From positions 254,330-318,329 of the forward strand of contig CBDCTQ010000009.1 in NCBI GenBank assembly GCA_965222105.1: 64,000 nt of DNA, given 5' to 3'. This DNA is from CALGLS01 sp965222105. Its GTDB lineage: Bacteria > Bacteroidota > Bacteroidia > Chitinophagales > Saprospiraceae. The notes under the pieces are model-generated. The model worked only from the letters and a program-made list of their open reading frames with translations. It was not told where the DNA came from and searched no databases. The position numbers and the translations under genes were made by a program. Within the stretch, counting starts at the first letter, position 1, and each line of letters begins with the position of its first letter. Below, piece by piece: positions 54,611-63,644 of the stretch.

Positions 54611-55095
54611 ATGAACCGAATAATTGGGCGGGAAAAAGAAATCCGGTTGCTTCAGCAGTTGTATGAAACAGACCGTTCGGAATTTGTTGCGCTGTATGGC
54701 CGCAGGAGGGTCGGAAAGACTTTTTTGATAAAAGAGTTGTTTTCCGACCGGTACACTTTCCAAATGACCGGGCTACGATTGAGGGGCTTTTCATCGAAGT
54801 GTCTGCCTGGCGAAGTACCTCAGATCAAGCTGGGACGCAAATTGACCTCGTTCTCAACCGAAGAGACCGGGTCATTAATTTGTGTGAAATCAAGTTCTCT
54901 CAGCAGGCGTTCGCCATCACCAAGCCCTATGCCGCTGCCCTGCAACACAAAATAGCGGTTTTTCGAAGCGAAACAAAAACCACCAAAACCCTTTTTCTGA
55001 CCCTACTCACTACATTTGGTCTGCAACAAAACCAATACGCACTGAACATGGTGCAAAACGAAGTGACAATGGATGCCTTTTTTGTAGAAGAATAA
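54611..55095 (+). pseudogene. Internally deleted AAA ATPase (DUF234/PD-(D/E)XK-type)
   Basis: The first 54 codons give a normal start: MNRIIGREKEIRLLQQLYET, then FVALYGRRRVGKTFLIKELF with the P-loop. From about 54785 the sequence in a different frame reads IEGLFIEVSAWRSTSDQAGT, then QIDLVLNRRDRVINLCEIKF, the C-terminal nuclease-like end of the same family, up to the TAA at 55095. The central 250-300 residues are missing, so a deletion fused the two ends out of frame. Upstream, GCGCGGTAAGTGGG is repeated (near 54505 and 54556), and a TATATTTG box (54578-54585) is the old promoter. Confidence 0.7.
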
Positions 55096-55562
55096 CCCCA
55101 TCTCGTCGAATTCCACCCTTTTGTCGGCCTCCACTTATTTATGGTCTTGATTATATGTGGTTTAATCATTAAATTACGGAGTTTTTGTACAACTAATTCT
55201 GTATTTACGGGTTTAATAAGCTGTCTAAAATTCCATCAATTGGCTGCAAGCGGCAAATTTTGTTCTGCACTTCCCCGAAATAATCGGGGCAGGCTGTTAA
55301 AAAGCCTCGCCGATGCTAAAGGCATCGCCTACGCCTGCCTGCCGGCAGGCAGGTTTTTTGCCTTGTTCATCCCGAATGCTTTCGGGATTCTCGCTTTCGC
55401 TCAATCATGAAAATTAAGACAGCTTCTAAGAAAAGCAACCCTGCCAATCTTGCAAGCGTAAAGCCAAAACATAGCTGAAAACCGCATTCCAAACCGAAAT
55501 TCCACTTCTAGTAAAGCGAGCCTTAATACTTTGATTAATTTTGTGTAAAACAAACTAAACAC
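55096..55562. other. Intergenic region with palindromes upstream of the DUF4175 gene
   Basis: No gene. Palindromes include CCCCGAAATAATCGGGG near 55270, CGATGCTAAAGGCATCG near 55310, GCCTGCCTGCCGGCAGGCAGG near 55333 and CCCGAATGCTTTCGGG near 55372. A TAATTTTG box at 55536-55543 is the likely promoter of the next gene. Confidence 0.5.
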
Positions 55563-58500
55563 ATGGCGGCAAAAGACAACTACCAAATTCTGATCGAAAA
55601 ACTGGACCGGTTCATCCGCAAGTACTACATCAACCAACTGATCCGTGGCAGCCTTTACTGCATCGGGTTGGTACTCGGCCTTTTTCTGGTGATGAACCTG
55701 CTCGAGCACCAGTTTTTCTTTGGTACCGGAGGCAGAAAGCTCCTGTTTTTCTCCTTTATCGGCATTAGCCTGATGGCATTGGCCGGATGGGTGCTGCTGC
55801 CCTTACTGCGGTATTTCCGCCTGGGCAGCGTGATCTCCCACGAGCAGGCTGCCGAGATCATTGGGGAGCATTTCACCGATGTGAAAGACAAGTTGCTCAA
55901 CATATTGCAGTTGAAAAAGCAGGCCGATGAGTCGCCCGACACAGATCTGATCCTGGCCGGTATCAACCAAAAGACAGAAGAGATTAAACCCGTGCCATTT
56001 CGCTCGGCCATCAACCTGGGTCAAAACCGCAGATATCTCCGCTACGCTCTGCCGCCGCTGCTGCTGTTGTTGGTACTGTTGTTTGCCGCCCCCAGCATCA
56101 TCACCGACCCCACTACCCGGCTGATCAACAACGACCGGGAATTCGAAAAAGAAGCGCCTTTTTCTTTCCAGATCGATAGGGAGCGGCTCACCGTCGTCCA
56201 GTTTGAAGACTACGATCTGACCGTCACCACCGAAGGCGAAGTGCGGCCCAACGAGGTGTTCATCGACATCGACAACTACCATTACCGCCTCACCAAACAA
56301 AACGACGGTTCCTTTACCTACCGGTTCAGCAACGTGCAAAAAGATACGGAGTTTTACGTTTTTTCCAGCGGGGTAGAGTCGAAGGCATACGAACTACATG
56401 TGCTGAAAAAACCCAACATTCTCGGCTTTGACATCAAGGTCGACTATCCGGCTTACACCAAACGGAAAGACGAAACCCTGTCGAACATCGGCGACATCGT
56501 GGTACCCGTCGGTACCAACCTCGACTGGGTATTCAACGCCTCCAATACCGACGAGGTGCAAGTACAGTTTTCCGGCGTGGAAGAAGCCCTGGCCACCACC
56601 CGGTTTTCGGATGACCTGTTTACTTTCAAAAAACGGGCACTCCGCGATGAGGGGTATAAGATTTTTGTTTCTAACAAAGAGCTTCCGAACGCCGACTCCA
56701 TCTCTTATGCCATCACCGTCATTCCCGATCTGCACCCTACGATCCGGGTCGAAAAATTTGAAGACAGCACCGACAACACCTTGTTATTTTTCGTGGGGGA
56801 TGCAGCCGACGACTATGGCCTGCGCAGCCTCTCTTTCAACTATCAGGTCAGTTCTGCCAAAGGCGTACAAGGCCCCCTGAACACCGTCAAGCTGTCTAAC
56901 CCGACCAACAAACAAATTCAGTACGACTATACCTGGGACATGGCCGAGCTGGAGTTGAAACCCGGCGACGAGGTGACCTACTATTTTGAGGTGTTCGACA
57001 ACGACGGCGTCAACGGTGCCAAATCGGCACGCACCAACCTGATGACCTTCGCCAAACCCACCGTAGAGGAATTCGAGGAAATGGCCGAGAAAAACAACGA
57101 AGAGATCAAAAAAGACCTGGAAGAGTCGCTCAAAGAATCCAAACAGATACGGGAGGATATGAAAAAGCTGCGCGAAAAACTCCTCCAGGAAAAAGAGGTC
57201 GACTGGCAAACCCGAAAAGAACTCGAAAAGCTCCTCGAACGGCAAAAGGAACTCGAAAACATGGTCAACGAAGCCAAAGAAAACTTTGAAGAAAACGTCA
57301 AAAACCAGGAAGAATTTGACCAGCCCAAAGAAGAACTGCTCGAAAAACAGGAAAAAATACAGGAACTCTTCGAGGAGGTGATGAGCGAGGAGATGAAAGA
57401 CCTTATGAAGCAAATAGAAGAACTCCTCCAGGAACTCGAAAAAGACGGCGCCCTGGAAATGATGGAAGAGATGGAAATGAACGACGAAGAAATGGAAATG
57501 GAACTCGACCGCATGCTCGAACTCCTCAAACAACTGGAGCTGGAAATGGATATGGAAAAGGCCATCGAAAAACTGGAAAAGCTGGCCGAAGAGCAGGAGC
57601 AACTCAGCGAGGAAACCGAAAACAACGAAAAACCACAGGACGAACTCCAAAAAGAACAGGAGGAGATCAACGAAAAATTTGAAGACATTCAAAAAGACAT
57701 GGAGGACATCCAGCAAAAGAACGAAGAACTGGAAAACCCCTCCGACCTGGGCGACCCCGAAGAACAAATGGAGGACATCGAAAAAGACCTCAACCAAAGC
57801 CAGGAACAACTCCAACAACAGCAAAACAACAAGGCTTCCAAATCGCAAAAAAGTGCTGCACAGAAAATGAAAGACATGGCCAGCCAGATGTCGCAACAAA
57901 TGGCCTCCCAGCAGATGCAACAGATGCAGGAAGACATGGAAGCCCTGCGTCAACTAATGGAGAACCTCCTCGGCCTGTCGTTCGACCAGGAAGACCTGAT
58001 GGATGAAATAAAAGAATCCAGAATCAACACGCCCCACTACGTCGAACTGGTGCAGGATCAGTACAAACTCAAAGACGATTTCAAACTCATAGAAGACAGC
58101 CTGCACGCCCTCAGCAAGCGGGTATTCCAGATCGAGTCGTTCGTCACCGAAAAGGTAACAGAGATAAAGTCGAACATGAAAGACGGCATCGACGAACTGG
58201 AAGAACGACACAAACCCCAGGCCGCCGAACACCAACAGCGCACGATGAAAAACGTCAACGACCTGGCCCTGATGCTCAGCGAAGTGATGAACCAGATGCA
58301 GCAGCAAATGTCGAGCATGATGCAAGGCAGTCAAATGTGCAATAAACCCGGCGGACAGGGTGGCAAATCCGGCAAGGCACCTATGGATAAGATCACCAAA
58401 GGCCAGGAACAGCTCAACAAGGACATGCAGCAGATGAAAGAAGGCCTCAAAAAAGGAGGCAAGGGCGGCTCCAGCAAAGACTTCGCCAAATGGCAGCCCG

Positions 58501-58598
58501 GCAAGCAGCTCTACAAAAGGCACTCCGCGACCTCCAAAAGGCCAAACAGGAAAGGGGAGAGGGCACCAAAGAACTCCAGGACATCATCGATCAGATGA
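55563..58598 (+). CDS. DUF4175 family protein with two N-terminal helices and a long coiled coil, main part
   Basis: A 1011-residue frame. Two membrane helices (about 25-50 and 55-80) and a third near 155-180 (YALPPLLLLLVLLFAAPSII) are followed by beta-rich repeats (200-500) and a very long Glu/Lys/Gln coiled coil (520-930, LEKLAEEQEQLSEETENNEK). The family is found in Bacteroidota next to BatA/BatB-like genes and is of unknown function, presumably envelope stress. Near residue 975 the frame is lost: after GGKGGSSKDFAK the sequence turns to low-quality residues and stops at 58598. The true continuation is in the frame of 58490-58894. Confidence 0.85.
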   Translation: MAAKDNYQILIEKLDRFIRKYYINQLIRGSLYCIGLVLGLFLVMNLLEHQFFFGTGGRKLLFFSFIGISLMALAGWVLLPLLRYFRLGSVISHEQAAEIIGEHFTDVKDKLLNILQLKKQADESPDTDLILAGINQKTEEIKPVPFRSAINLGQNRRYLRYALPPLLLLLVLLFAAPSIITDPTTRLINNDREFEKEAPFSFQIDRERLTVVQFEDYDLTVTTEGEVRPNEVFIDIDNYHYRLTKQNDGSFTYRFSNVQKDTEFYVFSSGVESKAYELHVLKKPNILGFDIKVDYPAYTKRKDETLSNIGDIVVPVGTNLDWVFNASNTDEVQVQFSGVEEALATTRFSDDLFTFKKRALRDEGYKIFVSNKELPNADSISYAITVIPDLHPTIRVEKFEDSTDNTLLFFVGDAADDYGLRSLSFNYQVSSAKGVQGPLNTVKLSNPTNKQIQYDYTWDMAELELKPGDEVTYYFEVFDNDGVNGAKSARTNLMTFAKPTVEEFEEMAEKNNEEIKKDLEESLKESKQIREDMKKLREKLLQEKEVDWQTRKELEKLLERQKELENMVNEAKENFEENVKNQEEFDQPKEELLEKQEKIQELFEEVMSEEMKDLMKQIEELLQELEKDGALEMMEEMEMNDEEMEMELDRMLELLKQLELEMDMEKAIEKLEKLAEEQEQLSEETENNEKPQDELQKEQEEINEKFEDIQKDMEDIQQKNEELENPSDLGDPEEQMEDIEKDLNQSQEQLQQQQNNKASKSQKSAAQKMKDMASQMSQQMASQQMQQMQEDMEALRQLMENLLGLSFDQEDLMDEIKESRINTPHYVELVQDQYKLKDDFKLIEDSLHALSKRVFQIESFVTEKVTEIKSNMKDGIDELEERHKPQAAEHQQRTMKNVNDLALMLSEVMNQMQQQMSSMMQGSQMCNKPGGQGGKSGKAPMDKITKGQEQLNKDMQQMKEGLKKGGKGGSSKDFAKWQPGKQLYKRHSATSKRPNRKGERAPKNSRTSSIR

Positions 58599-58894
58599 AC
58601 AAGATGGAGATCGACCTGGTCAATAAAAACCTGACCAACGAGATGATGAAGCGCCAGCAAGACATCCTCACCCGCCTGCTCAAAGCCGAAAAAGCGGAAC
58701 GCGAAAGAGAGTTCGACAACAAGCGCAAGGCCGAGACGGGCACCCAGAAGGAACGCAAGATGCCCCCCTCCCTGGAAGAGTACATCAAAAAGCGGGAGGC
58801 AGAGATAGAGATGTATAAGGCCGTGTCGCCAGCGCTCAAACCCTATTACAAACTATTGGTAGAAGAATATTTCAAATCGCTTAAAAATCAGTAG
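58490..58894 (+). CDS. DUF4175 family protein, C-terminal end after a one-base shift
   Basis: This frame reads MAARQAALQKALRDLQKAKQ, then LQDIIDQMNKMEIDLVNKNL and KRKAETGTQKERKMPPSLEE, and ends EEYFKSLKNQ. It joins the preceding protein if one A is added to the AAA at 58488-58490 (DFAKMAARQAALQK). Together they give about 1,110 residues. The shift lies in a homopolymer, so sequence error is the simplest reason. Confidence 0.8.
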   Translation: MAARQAALQKALRDLQKAKQERGEGTKELQDIIDQMNKMEIDLVNKNLTNEMMKRQQDILTRLLKAEKAEREREFDNKRKAETGTQKERKMPPSLEEYIKKREAEIEMYKAVSPALKPYYKLLVEEYFKSLKNQ

Positions 58895-59105
58895 GTTTGA
58901 TGTGCTGACTGCCTACGGCAGTTGAAATTTGCTGATGATTGATGTGCTGATGCGCTTCAACGCAAGGTGCCCGTCAAAGTCCTCCGATTCCGATTGCTTT
59001 CAGAGCAGGACGAGCTTTCACGGCCCATAAAAACTTGTCGTAGAGTACAACTATTTCGGGCCAGCCCCGTAAAACCGGCCAAAGAGACGGGTTTTTACAT
59101 TTTCG

Positions 59106-59510
59106 ATGAGCAAACAACACGAAATACTATCCCTACCCTCCGACCCGAAAAACGTATCGCGGGTAGAGCCTTTCGTAGAACTGGTGTTCCAACAGTACCA
59201 GCTCAGCCCCGATATGTATGGCAACATCCTGATCAGCCTTACCGAAGCCGTGACCAACGCCATCAATCACGGCAACAACGGGGATGTATCTAAATACGTT
59301 CGCGTACGCATCAAAAGGCTGAAAGACCAGATGGCCTTCCTCATCTCCGACGAAGGCCGCGGGTTCGACTATTCCAACCTGCCCGACCCCACCGCTCCCG
59401 AAAACATCCTCAAACTGGGTGGCAGGGGCGTCTTCCTCATGCAGCAACTTTCCGACGACGTCGTCTTCCACGACGATGGCAGTACCATTGAGATTAAGTT
59501 TAATATTTAG
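59106..59510 (+). CDS. RsbW/SpoIIAB-like ATP-binding protein
   Basis: A 134-residue GHKL protein. N box: EAVTNAINHGNNGD (about residues 47-60); G1 box: ISDEGRGFDYSNLPDP; G2: GGRGVFLMQQLSDDVVF. The length and order match anti-sigma kinases of the RsbW/SpoIIAB family, which bind sigma factors and phosphorylate an antagonist. No anti-anti-sigma partner is adjacent. A direct histidine-kinase role is unlikely because there is no dimerisation domain. Confidence 0.9.
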   Translation: MSKQHEILSLPSDPKNVSRVEPFVELVFQQYQLSPDMYGNILISLTEAVTNAINHGNNGDVSKYVRVRIKRLKDQMAFLISDEGRGFDYSNLPDPTAPENILKLGGRGVFLMQQLSDDVVFHDDGSTIEIKFNI

Positions 59511-59518
59511 GTTGTGCG

Positions 59519-60365
59519 GGTTTTTACCACAAAGGTACAGAGGCACTAAGGTACACGGAGTTTTTTCCTGGTGGTTGTGTTTTGTCTCGTTCCGATCTAA
59601 AACGAATAACGTGGTTTTTTTACCACAAAGGCACAGAGGCACTAAGGTACACGGAGTTTTTTCCTGGTGGTTGTGTCTTGTCTCGTTCCGATCTAAAATG
59701 AATAATGTGGGTTTTTTTACCACAAAGGCACAGAGGCACTAAGGTACACGGAGTTTTTTCCTGGTGGTTGTGTTTTGTCTCGTTCCGATCTAAAATGAAT
59801 AATGTGGTTTTTTTTACCACAGAGGCACAGAGGCACAGAGGCACTAAGGTACACGGAGTTTTTCCTGGTGGTTGTGTTTTTGTCTCGTTCCGATCTAAAA
59901 TGAATAATGTGGTTTTTTTTACCACAAAGGTACAGAGGCACTAAGGTACACGGAGTTTTTTCCTGGTGGTTGTGTTTTTGTCTCGTTCCGATCTAAAACG
60001 AATAACGTGGTTTTTTTACCACAAAGGCACAGAGGCACTAAGGTACACGGAGTTTTTTCCTGGTGGTTGTGTTTTTGTCTCGTTCCGATCTAAAATGAAT
60101 AATGTGGTTTTTTTTACCACAAAGGCACAGAGGCACTAAGGTACACAGAGTTTTTTCCTGGTGGTTGTGTTTTGTCTCGTTCCGATCTAAAATGAATAAT
60201 GTGGTTTTTTTTACCACAAAGGCACAGAGGCACTAAGGTACACGGAGTTTTTTCCTGGTGGTTGTGTTTTGTCTCGTTCCAATCTAAAATGAATAATGTG
60301 GGTTTTTTTACCACAAAGGCACAGAGGCACTAAGGTACACGGAGTTTTTCTTGGTGGTTGTGTCC
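59519..60365 (+). repeat. Nine tandem copies of a 97-bp unit
   Basis: ACCACAAAGG (or ACCACAGAGG) starts at 59526, 59622, 59719, 59816, 59921, 60018, 60116, 60213 and 60310; spacing is 96-98 bp except one of 105 where an ACAGAGGC stretch is duplicated. Each unit also holds ACTAAGGTACACGGAG, TCCTGGTGGTTGTGTTTTG and TCTCGTTCCGATCTAAAA. Frames in both directions are by-products. The ACCACAAAGGCACAGAGGCAC core resembles a motif I know as a scattered intergenic repeat in environmental bacteria, here organised in tandem. Confidence 0.95.
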
Positions 60366-60496
60366 TACCCCCTATCTAAAACGACTTTCCAACAAATCCA
60401 GACTTTTTCACTCGTAAATCAGGCCGTTTTGCGGAAATGAAATCGCAACAATGGGCTTTTTTTGTTTTTGTGGTTTTGGGTGGTTTGGTGCATTTT

Positions 60497-60521
60497 GGGG
60501 GTGGTTTGTGGGTGGGAGGGG
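60497..60521 (+). other. G-rich tract, possible G-quadruplex
   Basis: GGGGG (60497-60501), GGG (60510-60512), GGG (60514-60516) and GGGG (60518-60521) have short loops of 8, 1 and 1 bases. The tract lies within a strongly G/T-rich block at 60470-60555, about 70 bp before the start of the cargo gene. Confidence 0.4.
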
Positions 60522-60589
60522 TGTGTCTGGTGGTGAAGTAGAGGTGGTTGTGATGTGGTGTATGCTTTTATAATTCAAAACAAGATGCG

Positions 60590-61204
60590 ATGAAAACCTG
60601 TTTTTACTTCTTTTTCTTTTTGGTGATTGGCTTGGTGCAGGGTGGGTATGCGCAGTGCCCTTCGGGGGATGTTATGTTTACTACCCAGGCTGAGATTGAT
60701 GATTTTTTGGTGATGTATCCGGGGTGTACGGAGTTTCCTGGTAGTATAGAAATAGGTGAACATCTTAGTCCTAATCAATCTATCTCAAATCTACATGGAC
60801 TACAAAACCTTGCTTTTATTGAAGGAGATTTAAGGATTTTGTACAATGATGATTTAGTTTCTCTTAATGGGCTTGAGAATTTATCTGCTATTGGAGGAAC
60901 TTTAGGAGTTTATTGGAATCCTAGCTTAACCTCATTAAATGGGCTTGAAAACTTAATCAGTGTTGGAGATTTAAGCATTAACAACAGTAATGTCCTAACT
61001 TCATTGAATGGACTTGAGAGCCTGTCTTCAATTGATGGCTTTTTAAGGATTTGGACTAACGATGCTTTAACTAATATTGATGGACTTCAAAATGTTTCCG
61101 CTATTGGGGGGTACGTGAGTATTTCAGGCAATGAATCTTTAATATCATTAAGTGGACTCCAGAGTATAACTTCAATCGAAGGAGATTTAGCATTTGGACT
61201 ATAA
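60590..61204 (+). CDS. Secreted leucine-rich-like repeat protein, segment 1 (frameshifted)
   Basis: Starts with a signal peptide (FYFFFFLVIGLVQGGYAQ). After CPSGDVMFTTQAEIDDFLVM come repeats of about 24 residues: LNGLENLSAIGGTLGVYWNP, LNGLESLSSIDGFLRIWTND, resembling receptor-L-type leucine-rich repeats. The frame ends at 61204. The next frame takes up the same repeat without loss (GDLAF then DYNNALMSLNGL) if one G is removed near 61196. It is one gene with the following segments and belongs to a type IX cargo type. Confidence 0.8.
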   Translation: MKTCFYFFFFLVIGLVQGGYAQCPSGDVMFTTQAEIDDFLVMYPGCTEFPGSIEIGEHLSPNQSISNLHGLQNLAFIEGDLRILYNDDLVSLNGLENLSAIGGTLGVYWNPSLTSLNGLENLISVGDLSINNSNVLTSLNGLESLSSIDGFLRIWTNDALTNIDGLQNVSAIGGYVSISGNESLISLSGLQSITSIEGDLAFGL

Positions 61205-61640
61205 TAATGCACTAATGTCCTTAAATGGACTTCAGAGTATAATTTCCATTGAAGGAGATTTAGATATATCTTGGAATGAAAATTTAGTGTCATTAAATGG
61301 GCTTGAAAACTTATCTTCTATTGGTGGCTATTTAGAAATTTATTACAATGACAATTTAATTTCATTGGATGGACTCGAAAGCTTGTTTTCTATTGGTGGC
61401 TATCTAAAAATTTCTAGCAATTTTGAATTAACTAATGTAGATGGACTTGAAAGCTTGTCTTCTATTGGTGACTATTTATATTTTTACTTAAATTATGATT
61501 TAACTAGCATTGATGGCCTTGAAAATCTATCTACCATTGGTGGCAATTTACATATTTCCTACAATGATGCTTTAACTTCTTTAAGTGCGCTTCAAAACAT
61601 ATCCACTCTTGGGAGGAGGGATAAATCTTATCATGAATGA
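61194..61640 (+). CDS. Leucine-rich-like repeat protein, segment 2
   Basis: Six more repeats (LNGLQSIISIEGDLDISWNE, LENLSTIGGNLHISYNDALT). Consensus is SLNGLxNLSSIGGxLxIxxN. It runs into a shift at about 61612-61620 (a GGGAGGAGGG stretch); dropping one base joins it to the next segment. The AT-rich codon use differs from the GC-richer genes around it. Confidence 0.75.
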   Translation: MDYNNALMSLNGLQSIISIEGDLDISWNENLVSLNGLENLSSIGGYLEIYYNDNLISLDGLESLFSIGGYLKISSNFELTNVDGLESLSSIGDYLYFYLNYDLTSIDGLENLSTIGGNLHISYNDALTSLSALQNISTLGRRDKSYHE

Positions 61641-62235
61641 TGCATTAACTTCATTAGATGGGCTTCAAAATATATCTTCTATAGACGGTCGTATAGAAAT
61701 TTCCAACATTAATGCTTTAACTTCTTTAAATGAACTTCAAAACATATCTTCTGTTCCTGGAGATGTTAGAATATCCCATAACAATGATTTAACCTCTTTA
61801 AGTGGACTTCAAAACTTATCCAATATTGAAGGAAGTTTAATAATTGAAAAAAATGATGTTTTAACTTCTTTAAATGAACTGGATAACATAACCTCAATTG
61901 AAGATTTATTTATTTCCAGAAATGCTGCATTAACCTCTTTAAATGGGCTTCAAAACATATCCACCGTTAGCGGATTTTTAGAAATATCAGATAATGATGC
62001 TTTAATCTCTCTAACCGGGCTTGAAAGTATAACTACTATTAATGAATATATTGAGATTTCCAAGAATGATGCTTTAATCTCATTAACTGGCCTTGAAAAT
62101 GTATCCACAATTGGTGGGGAATTAAAAATTTCCAATAACGATGCTTTATCTTCTTGCTCCATTGCTTCTATTTGTAACCTTCTCATAAACGGTGCAGAGA
62201 ATGATATTGAGTCCAACTTGCCCTGGCTGCAATAG
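61585..62235 (+). CDS. Leucine-rich-like repeat protein, segment 3
   Basis: Repeats such as LDGLQNISSIDGRIEISNIN and LTGLESITTINEYIEISKND, ending with SSCSIASICNLLINGAENDI, the usual end cap of this repeat type. The stop at 62235 results from one extra C in CCC near 62221; read otherwise it continues PGCNSEAQILYNCQEVGKI. Confidence 0.75.
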   Translation: MRFKTYPLLGGGINLIMNDALTSLDGLQNISSIDGRIEISNINALTSLNELQNISSVPGDVRISHNNDLTSLSGLQNLSNIEGSLIIEKNDVLTSLNELDNITSIEDLFISRNAALTSLNGLQNISTVSGFLEISDNDALISLTGLESITTINEYIEISKNDALISLTGLENVSTIGGELKISNNDALSSCSIASICNLLINGAENDIESNLPWLQ

Positions 62236-63233
62236 TGAAGCACAGATTTTATACAACTGCCAAGAAGTTGGAAAAATCAAACTTCCCATTATTCTATGAC
62301 CTCAATGAAAATAGCATTCAAGACATTGGAGAGCCTTTCCTCCCAACCGCATCTGTTTTGATCGAACCAGGAGGAAATGTGGGCTATGGCAACCCCACCA
62401 ACGGCGGCATAAAATACCTATACCACGGCGACTACACCATCACCTACAACCCCGCCAGCACCCCCAACTGGGAACTAACCACCGGCTCCACCTCCTACAA
62501 CATCACCCTCAATGAATCCAACAATCAAGACACCCTATACTTCGGCCTAACCCCAACCGCCTACCTCTCCGACCTGACCACCCATTGCACCAACAACCTC
62601 CCCCGCTGCAACGAACACATCACCTTCACTGCCCTGGCTTCCAACAACGGTACTACAATTGCCGACGGCACTCTCTGGCTCACCATCGACGAAAATATTT
62701 TAGAAGTCAATTACATCGATCCACCAGATACTTTAGATGGCGAAAACCGCATAGGCTGGCACTTCACCAACCTATACCCCCAACAAACCATCACCAAAGA
62801 AATAGAACTGCAAATTCCCGGCCCGCCGGACTTCCCTATAGGGGATAATTTATATTTTGAAACAGAAGTCTTCTACTCCGACAACATCAACCCCAACGGC
62901 CTGGCCAAATTCGACTACACCGTAGAAGTCCAATGCGCCTACGACCCCAACGACAAACTAGTCCACCCCCAATACCCCGAAAACTACGCCCTAATCGGCG
63001 AAGACCTCGTCTACACCATCCGCTTCCAAAATACCGGAAACGCCGAAGCCTACGACGTAGTCATCAAAGACGAAATCGATCCCAATCTGGATTTATCCAC
63101 CTTCCAATACATCAGCAGCAGTCATGAATCGGTATTGAGTACCTTTTTGGAAGGGAATACGATCACTTTTGAATTAGAGACATCTTCCTGCCGGATAGCA
63201 CCACCAGTTTTGACGAAAGTCAGGGCTACGTGA
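62235..63233 (+). CDS. Cargo protein, central DUF11-like part
   Basis: After an A-run shift near 62289 the frame reads NFPLFYDLNENSIQDIGEPF, LIEPGGNVGYGNPTNG, and further CAYDPNDKLVHPQYPENYAL, GEDLVYTIRFQNTGNAEAYD and VVIKDEIDPNLDLSTFQYI, which is the DUF11-like conserved repeat used in Lewinella-type secreted proteins. The 3' end is out of frame: DIFLPDSTTSFDESQGYVMY follows in another frame from about 63177. GC-richer than the leucine-rich part. Confidence 0.78.
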   Translation: MKHRFYTTAKKLEKSNFPLFYDLNENSIQDIGEPFLPTASVLIEPGGNVGYGNPTNGGIKYLYHGDYTITYNPASTPNWELTTGSTSYNITLNESNNQDTLYFGLTPTAYLSDLTTHCTNNLPRCNEHITFTALASNNGTTIADGTLWLTIDENILEVNYIDPPDTLDGENRIGWHFTNLYPQQTITKEIELQIPGPPDFPIGDNLYFETEVFYSDNINPNGLAKFDYTVEVQCAYDPNDKLVHPQYPENYALIGEDLVYTIRFQNTGNAEAYDVVIKDEIDPNLDLSTFQYISSSHESVLSTFLEGNTITFELETSSCRIAPPVLTKVRAT

Positions 63234-63347
63234 TGTACAGCATACGGCCTTATGCGGATGTGGACGACTTCACTGCTGTTGAAAATACGGCTGAGATTTA
63301 TTTGATTTCAATCCTGCCATTGTGACCAATACGACCGAAAGTGTATT

Positions 63348-63644
63348 GTGGAAACTTTTGATGCGGATGAGGATGGGTTTGAGCTTTGGGTGGATTGTGA
63401 TGATGGGGATGTAGACGTCAATCCGACTGTTGCTGAAATTCCGTACAACGGCACCGATGACGATTGCGATGAACTGACGTTGGACGACGATTTGGATCAA
63501 GATGGTTTTGTCGCGGCCGACGATTGTGATGATACAAATGGTGCGATCAACTCGGCTGCTGCTGAAATACCCTACAACAGCATTGACGATGACTGCAACG
63601 AACTAACGCTGGACGATGATCTGGATCAGGATGGTTTGTCCTAG
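63348..63644 (+). CDS. Cargo protein, MopE-type metal-binding repeats (continuing to the window end)
   Basis: From 63348 the protein reads ETFDADEDGFELWVDCDDGD, then EIPYNGTDDDCDELTLDDDL and DQDGFVAADDCDD. Each repeat of about 36 residues has the D.D.DG...DCDD...N..A.E.PYNG.DDDCDE signature of the MopE copper-binding motif family (calcium/copper-type). Further repeats continue in shifted frames after missing bases near 63631 and 63935 to the window edge. I count at least five repeats. The sorting domain would lie outside. Confidence 0.78.
   Translation: METFDADEDGFELWVDCDDGDVDVNPTVAEIPYNGTDDDCDELTLDDDLDQDGFVAADDCDDTNGAINSAAAEIPYNSIDDDCNELTLDDDLDQDGLS

Noticed and set aside
56784..57953. 389-codon Phe/Leu-rich frame opposite the DUF4175 coiled coil
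   Set aside because: The Glu/Lys codons of the coiled coil give Phe/Leu on the other strand; an artefact.
59133..60314. Repetitive frames in the 97-bp array
   Set aside because: Present on both strands with the same period, so they follow from the repeat.
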